This document shows positions 17,280 through 25,479 of a stretch of DNA of 64,000 bases, piece by piece. A program made the position numbers and the translations under genes. How positions within the stretch are numbered: the first letter of the stretch is position 1; every line of letters starts with the position of its first letter. Source of the DNA: Conyzicola nivalis_A (GTDB lineage Bacteria; Actinomycetota; Actinomycetes; Actinomycetales; Microbacteriaceae); contig NZ_JBEPSJ010000001.1 in assembly GCF_040548875.1 (NCBI RefSeq), forward strand, positions 1,550,001 to 1,614,000, read 5' to 3'. Under the pieces are notes generated by a model. The model searched no databases. It was not told the DNA's origin and saw only the letters and a list, made by a program, of their open reading frames with translations.

Positions 17280-20096
17280 ATGGCTGCTGACGACACAGAC
17301 TTCGGTACGGAAATGCGCGGATACCGCAAGGAAGCGGTAGACAAGGCGGTTCAGGAACTTCGCAGGGAACTGATCAAGGCCAACGCCGACCGGGCCGAGG
17401 CGACCAAGGAGATCAAGCGTCTCGCGGCGGTCGCCGAAGACCTCCAGGCCGAGCTCGACGAGACCGGCACCCCGACCTACAGCGGCCTCGGCACCAAGCT
17501 CGAGAACACCCTGCGTGTGGCCGAGGAGCAGTCGACCCGCCTGATCAGCCAGGCCGACATCGACGCCGAGAAGCTGCGCAGCTCGGTGAAGAGCGAGATC
17601 CAGAAGCTCTCGACGGATGCGCGCGAGACGGCGGACCGCCTGGTCTCCGAGGCGACCACGCAGTCGACGCAGCTGCTCGAGTCGTCGCGCACGGAGGCCG
17701 AGCACGTTCTCGGTCGCGCGAAGAGCGACGCCGAGACGCTCGTCGCCGACGCTATCAAGGAGGCCGCGTCGATTCGCGGTGCCGTCGCCACCGAGGCCGC
17801 GGAGGCCAGGGCGATGACCAAGCGCGAGGCCGCCGCCGTGCGGGCCGCCGGGGAACGCGAGGTCGCCGAGCTCACGGTCGTAGCGAGCCGCGAGGCCGCT
17901 GAGGCACGCGAGGCCGCGGCGCTGCTCGCCCGCGAGACCGAACTGGGCCGGGTCGAGTACGAGACCGAGAACGCACGGCTGCGTGGAGACCTCGCCCGCG
18001 ACATCGAGCAGGGCCGCACCGACCTCGAGCGCGACACCCAGGCCGCGCGCACCGCCCTGGCGAACGAGACCGAGGCCACCCGCGCCGCCCTCGCGAACGA
18101 GACCGAGGCCACCCGCGCCGCACTCGCCACCGAGGCCGAAGCGGCCCGCGCCCAGCTCGAAGCAGACACGAACGCCGCGTGGGAGGCGCTCGAGACCGAG
18201 ACCACAGCGACCCGCGCCGCGCTCGCACAGGAGACCGCGGCTGCGCGCTCCGAACTCGACATCGAGATCACCACCGCACGCACGGAGCTCGCCAACGATC
18301 TCGCCTCCGGACGCGCCGAGCTGGAGAACGAGACCACCACCGCACGCGCAGAGCTGGAGAACGAGGTCGCCACGGCGACAGCGCGCCTGCACAACGAGAA
18401 GGCCAGGATCGAGGCCGAGCTCGAGAACGAGGTCACTACGACGAAGGCGGCCCTCGAGAACGAGGTGACGTCGACGAAGGCGGCCCTCGAACACGAGGTC
18501 ACCACCACGCGGGCCGCGCTCGAGAAGGAGGTTGCGACGACGAAGACCGAGCTCGAACGGGAGGTCACGTCGAAGACGACCGCCCTCGAGAGCGAGATCG
18601 TCGCGCGTCGCACCGCGCTCGAGAGCGAGCTCAGCGAGGGCAGGAGCGCGCTCGAGAACGAGGTCGCCACGACTCGCGCCGAGCTCGAGGCCGAGGTGAC
18701 CGCCGTCAAGGCGGAGCTCGACGCCGAGGTCACCGCCACCAAGTCCGAGCTCGAAGCGGAGGTCACGGCCACCCGGAGCGAGCTCGAGGCGGAGGTGCTC
18801 GCGATCAAGACCGAGCTCGAGGCAGAGGTGACCGCGACCAAGACGGCCCTCGACACCGAGGTCTCCACGACCAGGGCCACCCTCGAGTCCGACGTCGCGG
18901 CCGCTACCGCCGCCCTCGAGAACGAGGTCACCACCACGATGGCCGCGCTCGAGAACGAGGTCACTACGGCCCGCGCCGAGCTGGCGCTCGAGGTGTCGAC
19001 CGCTCGCGCCGAACTGGAGGCCGAGCTGAAGGCGAAGAACGCCACACTCGTCTCCGCCTCGAAGGCCGCGCGAGCCGCCCTCGAGAGCGAGATCTCCACC
19101 GCCCGCGCGGCGCTCGAGACCGAGACCGCCACGGTGCGGGGAGAGCTCGAGACCGAGACCGCGAGCGCCCGCCTCGAACTCCAGAACGAGCTCGTCACCG
19201 CCCGCACCGAGCTCGAGAACGAGATCTCCACCGCCCGCGCCGCCCTCGACAAGGACATCGCCACGGCGCGCACGGCACTGGAGAACGAGACCGCGGCGGC
19301 CTGGACCGCGCTCGAGAACGAGACCGAAGCTGCCCGAGTCGCCTTCGACACCGACACGGCTGCCGCACGGGCCGCGCTCACCAAGGACACCGCGGAGGCC
19401 ACGGTGGCCCTCGAGCGCGACACCGCGGCAGCGAAGGCAGCCCTCGACGCCGAGACCGCCGCCGCCTGGACCGCGCTCGCCACCGAGACCGCAGAGGCCC
19501 GCGCGTCGCTCGCCGACGAGATCGACCAGCAGCGCGCCGACCTCGCCCGCGACCTCGAGCGCGAGCGCTCCGCTCTCGCGAACGAGATCGAGCTGACGAA
19601 GGCGCAGATCGCGCACGACATCGAAGAGACCCGCACCGCCATCGCACACGACAGCGAGCAGGCACGCATCGACCTCGACGTCGAGCTCAAGGCCCGCCGC
19701 GACGAGGGCGAGAAGGAAGCCCTCGCCAAGCAGCAGGAAGCGTCGGCGCAGACCGGCAAGTACCTCAGCGAGGCGCAGGCCCAGCTCGACGAGGCCAACC
19801 GCCGGGCCGCCGACAAGCGCGCCGAGGCCGCAGAGCTGGAGGACAGCTCGAGGGCCGCCGCGGCGAAACTCCGCGCCGAGGCCAGCGCGACCGCAGCCGA
19901 GGTCCTCTCGAACGCCGAGGCGCGGGCGAAGGCGATCGTCGCGGACGCCGAGTCGCACAACGCGCGCCTCGTGTCTGACGCCGAGGAGCGCCTCGACAAG
20001 ATTAGGATCGAACGCGAGGCTGTTGCCGGCTACTTCGAGAACCTTCGGGGCCTGCTCACGCAGGCTGAGACTGTGCATTCGAACGATCGCGACTAG
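17280..20096 (+). CDS. Giant hendecad-repeat coiled-coil protein with a DivIVA-like N-terminus
   Basis: 938 residues, almost wholly helical and without membrane segments. Residues 8-60 (DFGTEMRGYRKEAVDKAV) resemble the N-terminal membrane-binding motif of DivIVA proteins. Residues 65-236 are irregular Ala/Glu-rich coiled coil. Residues 237-808 are 52 consecutive 11-residue repeats without a break, consensus (A/E)-L-E-x-E-(V/T)-T-x-x-(R/K)-(A/T), for example ALENEVTTTRA. Residues 809-938 are a heptad-like Ala-rich tail ending GYFENLRGLLTQAE. Eleven-residue periodicity predicts a right-handed or near-straight coiled coil, so the rod would be about 85 nm long. Probably a cytoskeletal or polar-scaffold protein, by analogy with Scy, FilP and DivIVA. 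It is followed after 19 bp by the permease gene. Confidence 0.85.
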   Translation: MAADDTDFGTEMRGYRKEAVDKAVQELRRELIKANADRAEATKEIKRLAAVAEDLQAELDETGTPTYSGLGTKLENTLRVAEEQSTRLISQADIDAEKLRSSVKSEIQKLSTDARETADRLVSEATTQSTQLLESSRTEAEHVLGRAKSDAETLVADAIKEAASIRGAVATEAAEARAMTKREAAAVRAAGEREVAELTVVASREAAEAREAAALLARETELGRVEYETENARLRGDLARDIEQGRTDLERDTQAARTALANETEATRAALANETEATRAALATEAEAARAQLEADTNAAWEALETETTATRAALAQETAAARSELDIEITTARTELANDLASGRAELENETTTARAELENEVATATARLHNEKARIEAELENEVTTTKAALENEVTSTKAALEHEVTTTRAALEKEVATTKTELEREVTSKTTALESEIVARRTALESELSEGRSALENEVATTRAELEAEVTAVKAELDAEVTATKSELEAEVTATRSELEAEVLAIKTELEAEVTATKTALDTEVSTTRATLESDVAAATAALENEVTTTMAALENEVTTARAELALEVSTARAELEAELKAKNATLVSASKAARAALESEISTARAALETETATVRGELETETASARLELQNELVTARTELENEISTARAALDKDIATARTALENETAAAWTALENETEAARVAFDTDTAAARAALTKDTAEATVALERDTAAAKAALDAETAAAWTALATETAEARASLADEIDQQRADLARDLERERSALANEIELTKAQIAHDIEETRTAIAHDSEQARIDLDVELKARRDEGEKEALAKQQEASAQTGKYLSEAQAQLDEANRRAADKRAEAAELEDSSRAAAAKLRAEASATAAEVLSNAEARAKAIVADAESHNARLVSDAEERLDKIRIEREAVAGYFENLRGLLTQAETVHSNDRD
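17988..19703 (+). repeat. 52 tandem 33-bp coding repeats (hendecads)
   Basis: Exactly 52 x 33 = 1,716 bp encode residues 237-808 of the coiled-coil protein. Units vary in sequence but keep Leu at position 2 and Glu/Asp at position 5. The first unit is DLARDIEQGRT and the last DLDVELKARRD. Two adjacent units are identical at the protein level (ALANETEATRA, units 3 and 4). Confidence 0.9.
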
Positions 20097-20115
20097 CTGA
20101 CCTGGAGCTCCACCC

Positions 20116-21168
20116 GTGAAAATCCAAAATCCGTTCCGGCTCGGTCTTCTCGCGGGACTCGGGGTGCTCGTCGCGATCGTCATCGGGGGCGCCGTCGGAA
20201 GCCTCGCGACGATCCTCACCTACATCGGTGCGGCGATCTTCCTCGCGCTCGGCCTCGACCCGCTCGTGACCTGGCTCGAGAAGCACAAGGTCAAGCGCCC
20301 GCTCGCCATCATCATCACCCTGGTCGGTGTGCTCGGTGTGCTCGCCGGTCTGGTCTTCGCACTCATCCCGGTGATCAGCGAGCAGGTGCAGAACATCACC
20401 CAGGTCATCACCAAGACGATCATCCCGGGCATCCAGGACAACTCGCTCATCACCGACATCAACGACGCCCTCCCCTGGCTCGAGGTGAACGAGCTGATCG
20501 AGAAGGCCGGCGCGTTCATCGCCGACCCGACCAACATCGGCTCGATCGGCGGCGGCGTTCTCGAGGTGGGCATCAACATCGCCACCGGTATCTTCGGCGG
20601 CATCATCATCGGCATCCTGATGATCTACTTCGTCTCGTCGCTCGGCAGCCTGAAGCGCGGCATGTACCAGCTGGTCCCCGCGTCGAAGCGCGCACACTTC
20701 ATCGACCTCGCCGAGCAGATCAGCGACTCCGTAGGCCGCTACGTCATGGGGCAGATCACTCTCGCGCTGATCAACGGCGTGCTCTCGGCCATCGTGCTCA
20801 CCGCGATCGGCGTCAAGTACTCCGCCCTGCTGGCGTTCATAGCGTTCCTCGGGTCGCTCATCCCGCTCGTGGGAACCCTGACCGCATCCATCGTCATCTC
20901 GCTCTGCGTCCTGCTCTTCAACGGCGCGGACTGGCACGTCGTCGTGGTCGCGATCTACTACGCGGTCTACATGCAGGTCGAGGCCTACGTGCTGAGCCCG
21001 CGCATCATGGCCCGCGCGGTGAAGGTGCCAGGCGTCGTCGTGGTGATCGCGGCTCTGACCGGCGGAACGCTGCTGGGCATCCTGGGTGCGCTCATCGCGA
21101 TCCCCGTCGCCGCGGCCATCCAGCTGATCATCAAGGAAGTCGTCGTCCCCAGGCAGAACGAGCTGTAG
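20116..21168 (+). CDS. AI-2E family permease (PerM/YdiK type)
   Basis: A 350-residue membrane protein with about eight helices, of the UPF0118/AI-2E transporter family, whose members are putative exporters or ion antiporters. It starts with a GTG at 20116 preceded by TGGAG and begins with two close hydrophobic helices (residues 9-45). The family features LGLDPLV after helix 2 and the C-terminal GGTLLGILGALIAIPVAA are present. It follows the hendecad-repeat gene by 19 bp and probably shares its transcript. The actual substrate cannot be told from sequence. Confidence 0.85.
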   Translation: MKIQNPFRLGLLAGLGVLVAIVIGGAVGSLATILTYIGAAIFLALGLDPLVTWLEKHKVKRPLAIIITLVGVLGVLAGLVFALIPVISEQVQNITQVITKTIIPGIQDNSLITDINDALPWLEVNELIEKAGAFIADPTNIGSIGGGVLEVGINIATGIFGGIIIGILMIYFVSSLGSLKRGMYQLVPASKRAHFIDLAEQISDSVGRYVMGQITLALINGVLSAIVLTAIGVKYSALLAFIAFLGSLIPLVGTLTASIVISLCVLLFNGADWHVVVVAIYYAVYMQVEAYVLSPRIMARAVKVPGVVVVIAALTGGTLLGILGALIAIPVAAAIQLIIKEVVVPRQNEL

Positions 21169-21209
21169 GACGCCGCCTCTTCGCTGCTGAACCCGGCCCC
21201 CGGTGAAGA

Positions 21210-21345
21210 GGGGCAAGCTTTCGACGCTGAAGCACGCCGTCGAGGTCGATTCTTTGCCCCTCAGCACTCCGAGCAGCGCCCCTCGTCGGCGAGGGGCAAG
21301 CTTCCGACGCTGAAGCCGGCCGTCGAGGTCGATTCTTTGCCCCGC
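21210..21345. repeat. Two-copy 83-bp palindromic repeat array
   Basis: Two 53-bp elements (21210-21262 and 21293-21345) start exactly 83 bp apart, separated by a 30-bp spacer. Each begins GGGGCAA and ends TTGCCCC(T/G)C, with an inner TCGAC/CCGAC ... GTCGA pair and a central GCTGAAGC. In the first copy the outer arms are 9 bp, GAGGGGCAA and TTGCCCCTC. The same element with the same 83-bp spacing occurs four times at 43098-43399. Located between the convergent permease and hydrolase genes. Confidence 0.9.
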
Positions 21346-21391
21346 AGTTCCCGACGGGACGAGCGGGACGACGCGGCGGCGGGCGACGCCC

Positions 21392-22108
21392 TCAGTCGTC
21401 CCAGGTCGTCGGCAACGGCAGCGCGGCCGGGTTGAGCCGCGCCACGATCTCGGTCAACACGCGCGAGGTCTGCGCCTCGCCGACCCACAGGTGCTTGCCG
21501 CCCTCGACGTTCACCAGCTCGATGTTCGGGGCCACGGCGAAGCGCTCGGCCGCCTCGGCCGGGCGCAGGTAGTCGTCGAGCTCGGGGATGAGGGCCACGA
21601 CGGGCGTATCGGAGCCGGCCCAGGCGGCGATCTCCTCGCTCGACGTGCGGTGCAGCGGAGGCGAGAGCAGCACAACGCCGTCGATCTCGTGGCTCTGCCC
21701 GTACTTGAGTGCGACCTCCGTGCCGAAGGACCAGCCGAGGACCCACGGATGCGGCAGCCCGCGCTCGGCCACGAACTGCATGGCCGCGGCGAAGTCGTGG
21801 CGCTCGTCTGCACCGTGACCGAACTCGCCCTGCGATGTGCCGCGCGGCGAGGTGACGCCGCGGAAGTTGAACCGCAGCACGGCGATGTCGGCGATGGCCG
21901 GCAGCCGAGCCGCGGCCTTGCGGATGATGTGGGAGTCCATAAAGCCGCCGGCGGTGGGCAGCGGGTGCAGCGCCACGATGGTGGCGACGGGCACGCCGGA
22001 GAGCGGCATCGACAGCTCCCCCACGAGCACGAGGCCGTCGCTCGTGTGCAGCTCGATCTCTTCACGGGTCGCGGGGAGCTCGACTCCCCCTCGGATCTCA
22101 GTGGTCAC
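21392..22108 (-). CDS. Alpha/beta-hydrolase, dienelactone-hydrolase-like
   Basis: A 238-residue soluble alpha/beta-hydrolase. The nucleophile elbow is GWSFGT with S127, the acid is D178 or D179 (PELDD), and the histidine is H206 (EGGKHLW). The segment LHPLPTAGGFMDSHIIRKAA early in the chain is typical of the KANL3/Tex30-like and YfhR-like hydrolases. It starts with GTG at 22108 behind GAGGAG. The substrate cannot be assigned. The zinc-ribbon gene lies only 10 bp upstream, so the two are probably cotranscribed. Confidence 0.82.
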   Translation of the reverse strand: MTTEIRGGVELPATREEIELHTSDGLVLVGELSMPLSGVPVATIVALHPLPTAGGFMDSHIIRKAAARLPAIADIAVLRFNFRGVTSPRGTSQGEFGHGADERHDFAAAMQFVAERGLPHPWVLGWSFGTEVALKYGQSHEIDGVVLLSPPLHRTSSEEIAAWAGSDTPVVALIPELDDYLRPAEAAERFAVAPNIELVNVEGGKHLWVGEAQTSRVLTEIVARLNPAALPLPTTWDD

Positions 22109-22118
22109 GGTGTGCTCC

Positions 22119-22415
22119 TCAGGCCTTGATCTTCCAGCAGTGCAGATGCCAGTGGCGGCGGGCGGCGAGGTCGTCGTCCTCGCCCATCAGCCCGTCGGCG
22201 CGCCACGTCACGGTGTGTGCGATGCCCGGCGCGATCTGGAGTCCGCAGGCGGGGCAGGTGTAGTACTTGGTCGCCGAGACGGCGGCGACGGGCTGCACGT
22301 TCCACAGGCCGTCGCGCTTCGACTCGGTGCGGCGGCGGCCCGACAGCGCGCGGCTGATGTCGAAATCGTCATCGTCGTCCGGGCGTCTGCCACGGGGACG
22401 ATTGGATCGAGGCAT
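22119..22415 (-). CDS. Small zinc-ribbon-like protein
   Basis: 98 residues. The N-terminus (1-35) is Arg- and Asp-rich and probably disordered. The C-terminal half has CPAC (C54, C57) and a terminal HWHLHCW (H88, H90, H92, C93), a plausible zinc site, around the phrase GIAHTVTWRADG. This matches a small conserved actinobacterial family often annotated as ATP/GTP-binding protein without evidence. It sits between the antiporter and the hydrolase on the same strand with gaps of about 10 bp. Confidence 0.75.
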   Translation of the reverse strand: MPRSNRPRGRRPDDDDDFDISRALSGRRRTESKRDGLWNVQPVAAVSATKYYTCPACGLQIAPGIAHTVTWRADGLMGEDDDLAARRHWHLHCWKIKA

Positions 22416-22424
22416 CTACCCAGA

Positions 22425-24182
22425 CTAGCTGCCGCTGGGGTTGTCGATCTGTGCCAGCCGGGTCTCCTCGAGGTCGAGCATCGCCTGGGCGCGGGCGAGG
22501 ATTCTCGAGGGGTACGTTCCCGAGGAGCGAGCGTCGAGGAGGGCCGCCCGCTCGGCCTGCAGTACCTCCTGGCGCAGCGACCGGTACTGCTGGTGCGGCG
22601 ACTTCGCAAGGGCGTCCTCCCCCGCCCCGTACCTGGCGCGCTCCCACGCCGACTCCGCGCTGAGGAGGGTGTCGTGACGTACCCGGTCGATGACCTCCTG
22701 GTCGATCTGCTCCCCCTCGGGCAGGGTGAACGCGGGGTTCTCGAGCGTCGCGAGTCCGGCGGCCCCCATCTCGTCGAGCAGCTCGGCGAGCTCGCGGCGG
22801 TCTGCGGCGCGGTCGGACCCGCGGATGCCGCTCGCCCTGATGAGCCACGGCAGCGTTCCGCCCTGCACCAGCAGGGTGACGACCGCGACGGTGAACGCGA
22901 TGAGCACGAGCTGCGAGCGGTACGGGATGCTCTCGGGGAGCGACTGCGCCGCCGCGAGAGTGACCACACCCCGCATGCCCGACCAGCCGAGGACGATTCC
23001 GCCGCGCCATCCGAGGCCCTCGGCTCGAAGCTGCTTGATGTCTGTCGCCCGCCGCTGGAAGACGCGCTCGGCGCGGTCCTGACGTCGTTCGAGCCCGGGG
23101 TTGCCCTTCACCCGGCCGCGGAGCCGGTCGAGCATCTCGCGGAAGCGGGACTGCCGGATCTCGGCCTGTTCGGTGCGCCGTCGGAGCACCAGCAGCAGGG
23201 GGATGATGAACAGGAAGCGGATGACGATGATCGACACCACCATGAGAAGGCCGAAGCCGAGGGCGGCACGCACGCTGAGATCCTGTGCGAGCACGTCGGC
23301 GATGATGGCGCTCAGCTCGACGCCCATCAGCAGGAAAACGCCGTTCTCGAGCATGAACTGCACGGTGCGCCAGTTGAGCTTCTCGGCTATGCGCGCCTGC
23401 GCGGTGAACTTCTTCGCACTGCTATGGCCGGAGTACAGGCCCGCGGTGACGACGGCCAGCACGCCGCTCGCGCCGAGCGTCTCGGCGGGGATGAAGGCGA
23501 TGAACGGCACGGCGAGCGAGATGGCGGTGTCGAGCACCGGGTCGCGCAGCTTCGCACGAACCCAGACGGTGACGAAGCCGACGACCAGGCCGACCACGAT
23601 GGCCACGATGACGGCGAAGACGAAGTCGCCCAGCACGTCCCAGAAGGTGACAGCGCCGCTGATCGCGAGGATCGCGGAGCGCAGCAGCACCAGCGCCGTC
23701 GCGTCGTTGACCAGGCTCTCGCCTTCGAGGATCGTCACGAGCCGCGGCGGCAGGCCGAGCTTCTTGCCGAGAGCGGTGGCGGCGACCGCGTCCGTCGGGC
23801 TGATGACGGCACCGAGGGCGATGCCGCCGGCGAGCGAGAGCTCGGGGAAGATCGCGTAGAGGATGAAACCGGTACCGAAGGCGGTGACGAGCACGAGCCC
23901 GACGCTGAGGGCCGAGATGGTGCTGAAGTTGCGGCGCAGGTCGACGACGGGCACGTTGATCGCCGCGGCGTAGAGGATGGGCGGCAGCAGCCCGAGCAGC
24001 ACGATCTCATGCGGCACGACGGTGGGCGCGCCGGGGATGTAGCTGTAGCCGAAGCCGACGAGGATCAGGATGAGCGGAGCTGCGACGCCCAGCTTCCTAC
24101 TGAAGACACCGGCGACGACGATCGTGACGACCGCGACGACCCCGAAGAGGAGGCCGTTCTCGACGAGGTTCTCTTCCACCAT
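22425..24182 (-). CDS. Na+/H+ antiporter, CPA1 family
   Basis: 585 residues. The first 400 or so form a 12-helix monovalent cation/proton antiporter of the NhaP/CPA1 type, with the ion-site motifs SPTDAVAATAL and ESLVNDATALVL. The remaining roughly 180 residues are a cytoplasmic tail beginning after the GWSGMRGVVTLAAA segment and including a helical EEIDQEVIDRV-like region, as in bacterial CPA1 proteins. Probable role: pH and sodium homeostasis. The ATG at 24182 has TATCCT (24189-24194) 7 nt upstream and no Shine-Dalgarno sequence, so it is likely leaderless. Confidence 0.9.
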   Translation of the reverse strand: MVEENLVENGLLFGVVAVVTIVVAGVFSRKLGVAAPLILILVGFGYSYIPGAPTVVPHEIVLLGLLPPILYAAAINVPVVDLRRNFSTISALSVGLVLVTAFGTGFILYAIFPELSLAGGIALGAVISPTDAVAATALGKKLGLPPRLVTILEGESLVNDATALVLLRSAILAISGAVTFWDVLGDFVFAVIVAIVVGLVVGFVTVWVRAKLRDPVLDTAISLAVPFIAFIPAETLGASGVLAVVTAGLYSGHSSAKKFTAQARIAEKLNWRTVQFMLENGVFLLMGVELSAIIADVLAQDLSVRAALGFGLLMVVSIIVIRFLFIIPLLLVLRRRTEQAEIRQSRFREMLDRLRGRVKGNPGLERRQDRAERVFQRRATDIKQLRAEGLGWRGGIVLGWSGMRGVVTLAAAQSLPESIPYRSQLVLIAFTVAVVTLLVQGGTLPWLIRASGIRGSDRAADRRELAELLDEMGAAGLATLENPAFTLPEGEQIDQEVIDRVRHDTLLSAESAWERARYGAGEDALAKSPHQQYRSLRQEVLQAERAALLDARSSGTYPSRILARAQAMLDLEETRLAQIDNPSGS

Positions 24183-24203
24183 GCCCTAAGGATAGGGGAC
24201 GGC

Positions 24204-24863
24204 TCAGTACCAGCCCTTGGCCTGCGAGGTGCTCCACGCTCCACACGGGGTGGAGTAGCGGCCGGTGATGTAGCCGAGCCCCCAGGTGATCTGCGTCGCC
24301 GGGTTGGTCGCCCAGTCGGCGCCCGCGCTGGCCATCTTCGAGCCGGGGAGCGCCTGCGGGATGCCGTACGCGCCGCTGCTCTTGTTCTCGGCGAAGGTGT
24401 TCCAGCCCGACTCCTTCTTCCAGAGGGAGACGAGGCAGTCGTACTGCGCCTGGTCCCAGCCGCGGGCCATGACCATGTCGTAGGCGATGGCCTGGGCCGA
24501 ACCGGGATCGGGAGTGCCGGCCCCGACGGCGCCCCGTGCGACCTTGGGCGGTGGTGGCGGCGGAATGACGATCTTCGTGACGGTGAACTTGTCGCGGGCG
24601 ACGGCGGCGGTGGCGCCCTCGGCGGCGACCGCTGTCTGGGTGTCGAGCTCGACCGCCGGCGCGATCGTCACGACGTTCTCCTCCGCGGCGGTGATCGCGA
24701 AGGCCGCGGTGGGGTCGATGATGGTGACCATCACGAAGCAGAGGCTCGCGGCGAAGGCGAAGAACGGAAGCGGACGACGCGACCTCGTCAGGGGTGCACG
24801 AGCGGCCCCTCTGGAGCCGATCGGCTGCACGGAGGACCCTAGATCTCTACGTATGATGTCCAC
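24204..24863 (-). CDS. Secreted lytic transglycosylase-like protein
   Basis: About 219 residues from the GTG at 24863. An ATG at 24884 is possible, but a TACGGT promoter hexamer (24873-24878) falls between them, favouring the GTG. A basic stretch (RGAARAPLTRSRRP) and a hydrophobic helix with A-F-A at its end form a signal peptide or anchor. The C-terminal 90 residues are an SLT-like domain (LVSLWKKESGWNTFAENKSSGAYGIPQ) with the catalytic-type Glu in KKESGW, and the ending WGLGYITGRYSTPCGAW seen in many actinobacterial cell-wall lytic proteins. Probable role: peptidoglycan remodelling. Confidence 0.85.
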   Translation of the reverse strand: MDIIRRDLGSSVQPIGSRGAARAPLTRSRRPLPFFAFAASLCFVMVTIIDPTAAFAITAAEENVVTIAPAVELDTQTAVAAEGATAAVARDKFTVTKIVIPPPPPPKVARGAVGAGTPDPGSAQAIAYDMVMARGWDQAQYDCLVSLWKKESGWNTFAENKSSGAYGIPQALPGSKMASAGADWATNPATQITWGLGYITGRYSTPCGAWSTSQAKGWY

Positions 24864-24909
24864 TGTTAATCCACCGTAGCCCATCGGCGGGCCGAACCGG
24901 CAACCCGAC

Positions 24910-25464
24910 TCAGCGCACTGCCAGCATCACGTCGATGACCTTGTCGAGCAGAAGGTCGACCTGCGACTCGTTGTAGCCGCGTCGTGTCGCGGTGAATGCG
25001 ACGAGGCGCACCTCGTCGATACTCATCGGTTTTCCGTGCTGGAAGTAGTCGACGAGCCGGTCTGCGAAGGCGTCGACCTGCTTCACGTCGTAGCCCCGCG
25101 TGAGGAAGCTCACACGCGAGAAGCGGCTCGCCTCCGGGCGGGCGAGGCGGTCGAGGATCACCTGCGCCGTGCTGCGCGCGGCGCCGTACCAGGCGGTGTC
25201 TCCCCCGGGCGGGGTGAACGCGCGGTCGCGTTCGCGGCTCGCGAAGGCGTCTTCGAGGCGCTCGAGCGCGGCATCGACGTGCGTCGTCGAGTAGCCGCCC
25301 TTCTGCATGGCGAAGGCCGTTGTGCGGATGCTCTCTGCCGTCACGACCGAGGGACCCCCGACGTCGGTGGAATAGGCGCGACGGGCGTCTTCGAGGAAGT
25401 CTTCGACCTGGTCGACGTTGTAGCCGCGCCTCGATTTACGGGTGCGGGGAAAGGTTGTGCTCAC
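24910..25464 (-). CDS. DivIVA-motif (DivI1A) protein
   Basis: A 184-residue soluble protein built from four copies of the motif G-Y-x4-V-D/E-x2-L, with the Gly at residues 14 (RGYNVDQVEDFL), 57 (GGYSTTHVDAAL), 124 (RGYDVKQVDAFA) and 163 (RGYNESQVDLLL). This is the DivI1A short-repeat domain of the DivIVA N-terminus, but no long coiled coil follows. Start is the GTG at 25464. It lies 15 bp after the cdsA stop on the same strand. It may be a cell-pole or envelope-associated adapter, but its function is not established. Confidence 0.8.
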   Translation of the reverse strand: MSTTFPRTRKSRRGYNVDQVEDFLEDARRAYSTDVGGPSVVTAESIRTTAFAMQKGGYSTTHVDAALERLEDAFASRERDRAFTPPGGDTAWYGAARSTAQVILDRLARPEASRFSRVSFLTRGYDVKQVDAFADRLVDYFQHGKPMSIDEVRLVAFTATRRGYNESQVDLLLDKVIDVMLAVR

Positions 25465-25479
25465 GGTGAATATCCTGCC

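Noticed and set aside
17184..20219. Long antisense ORFs over the hendecad gene
   Set aside because: They have extreme Gly/Leu or Ser/Arg compositions, arising because the 33-bp repeats keep other frames open; they have no start signal.
21181..21392. Short reading frames in the 83-bp repeats (LRGKESTSTA...)
   Set aside because: The same peptide pattern recurs at each repeat only because the DNA repeats; there is no start site or independent conservation.
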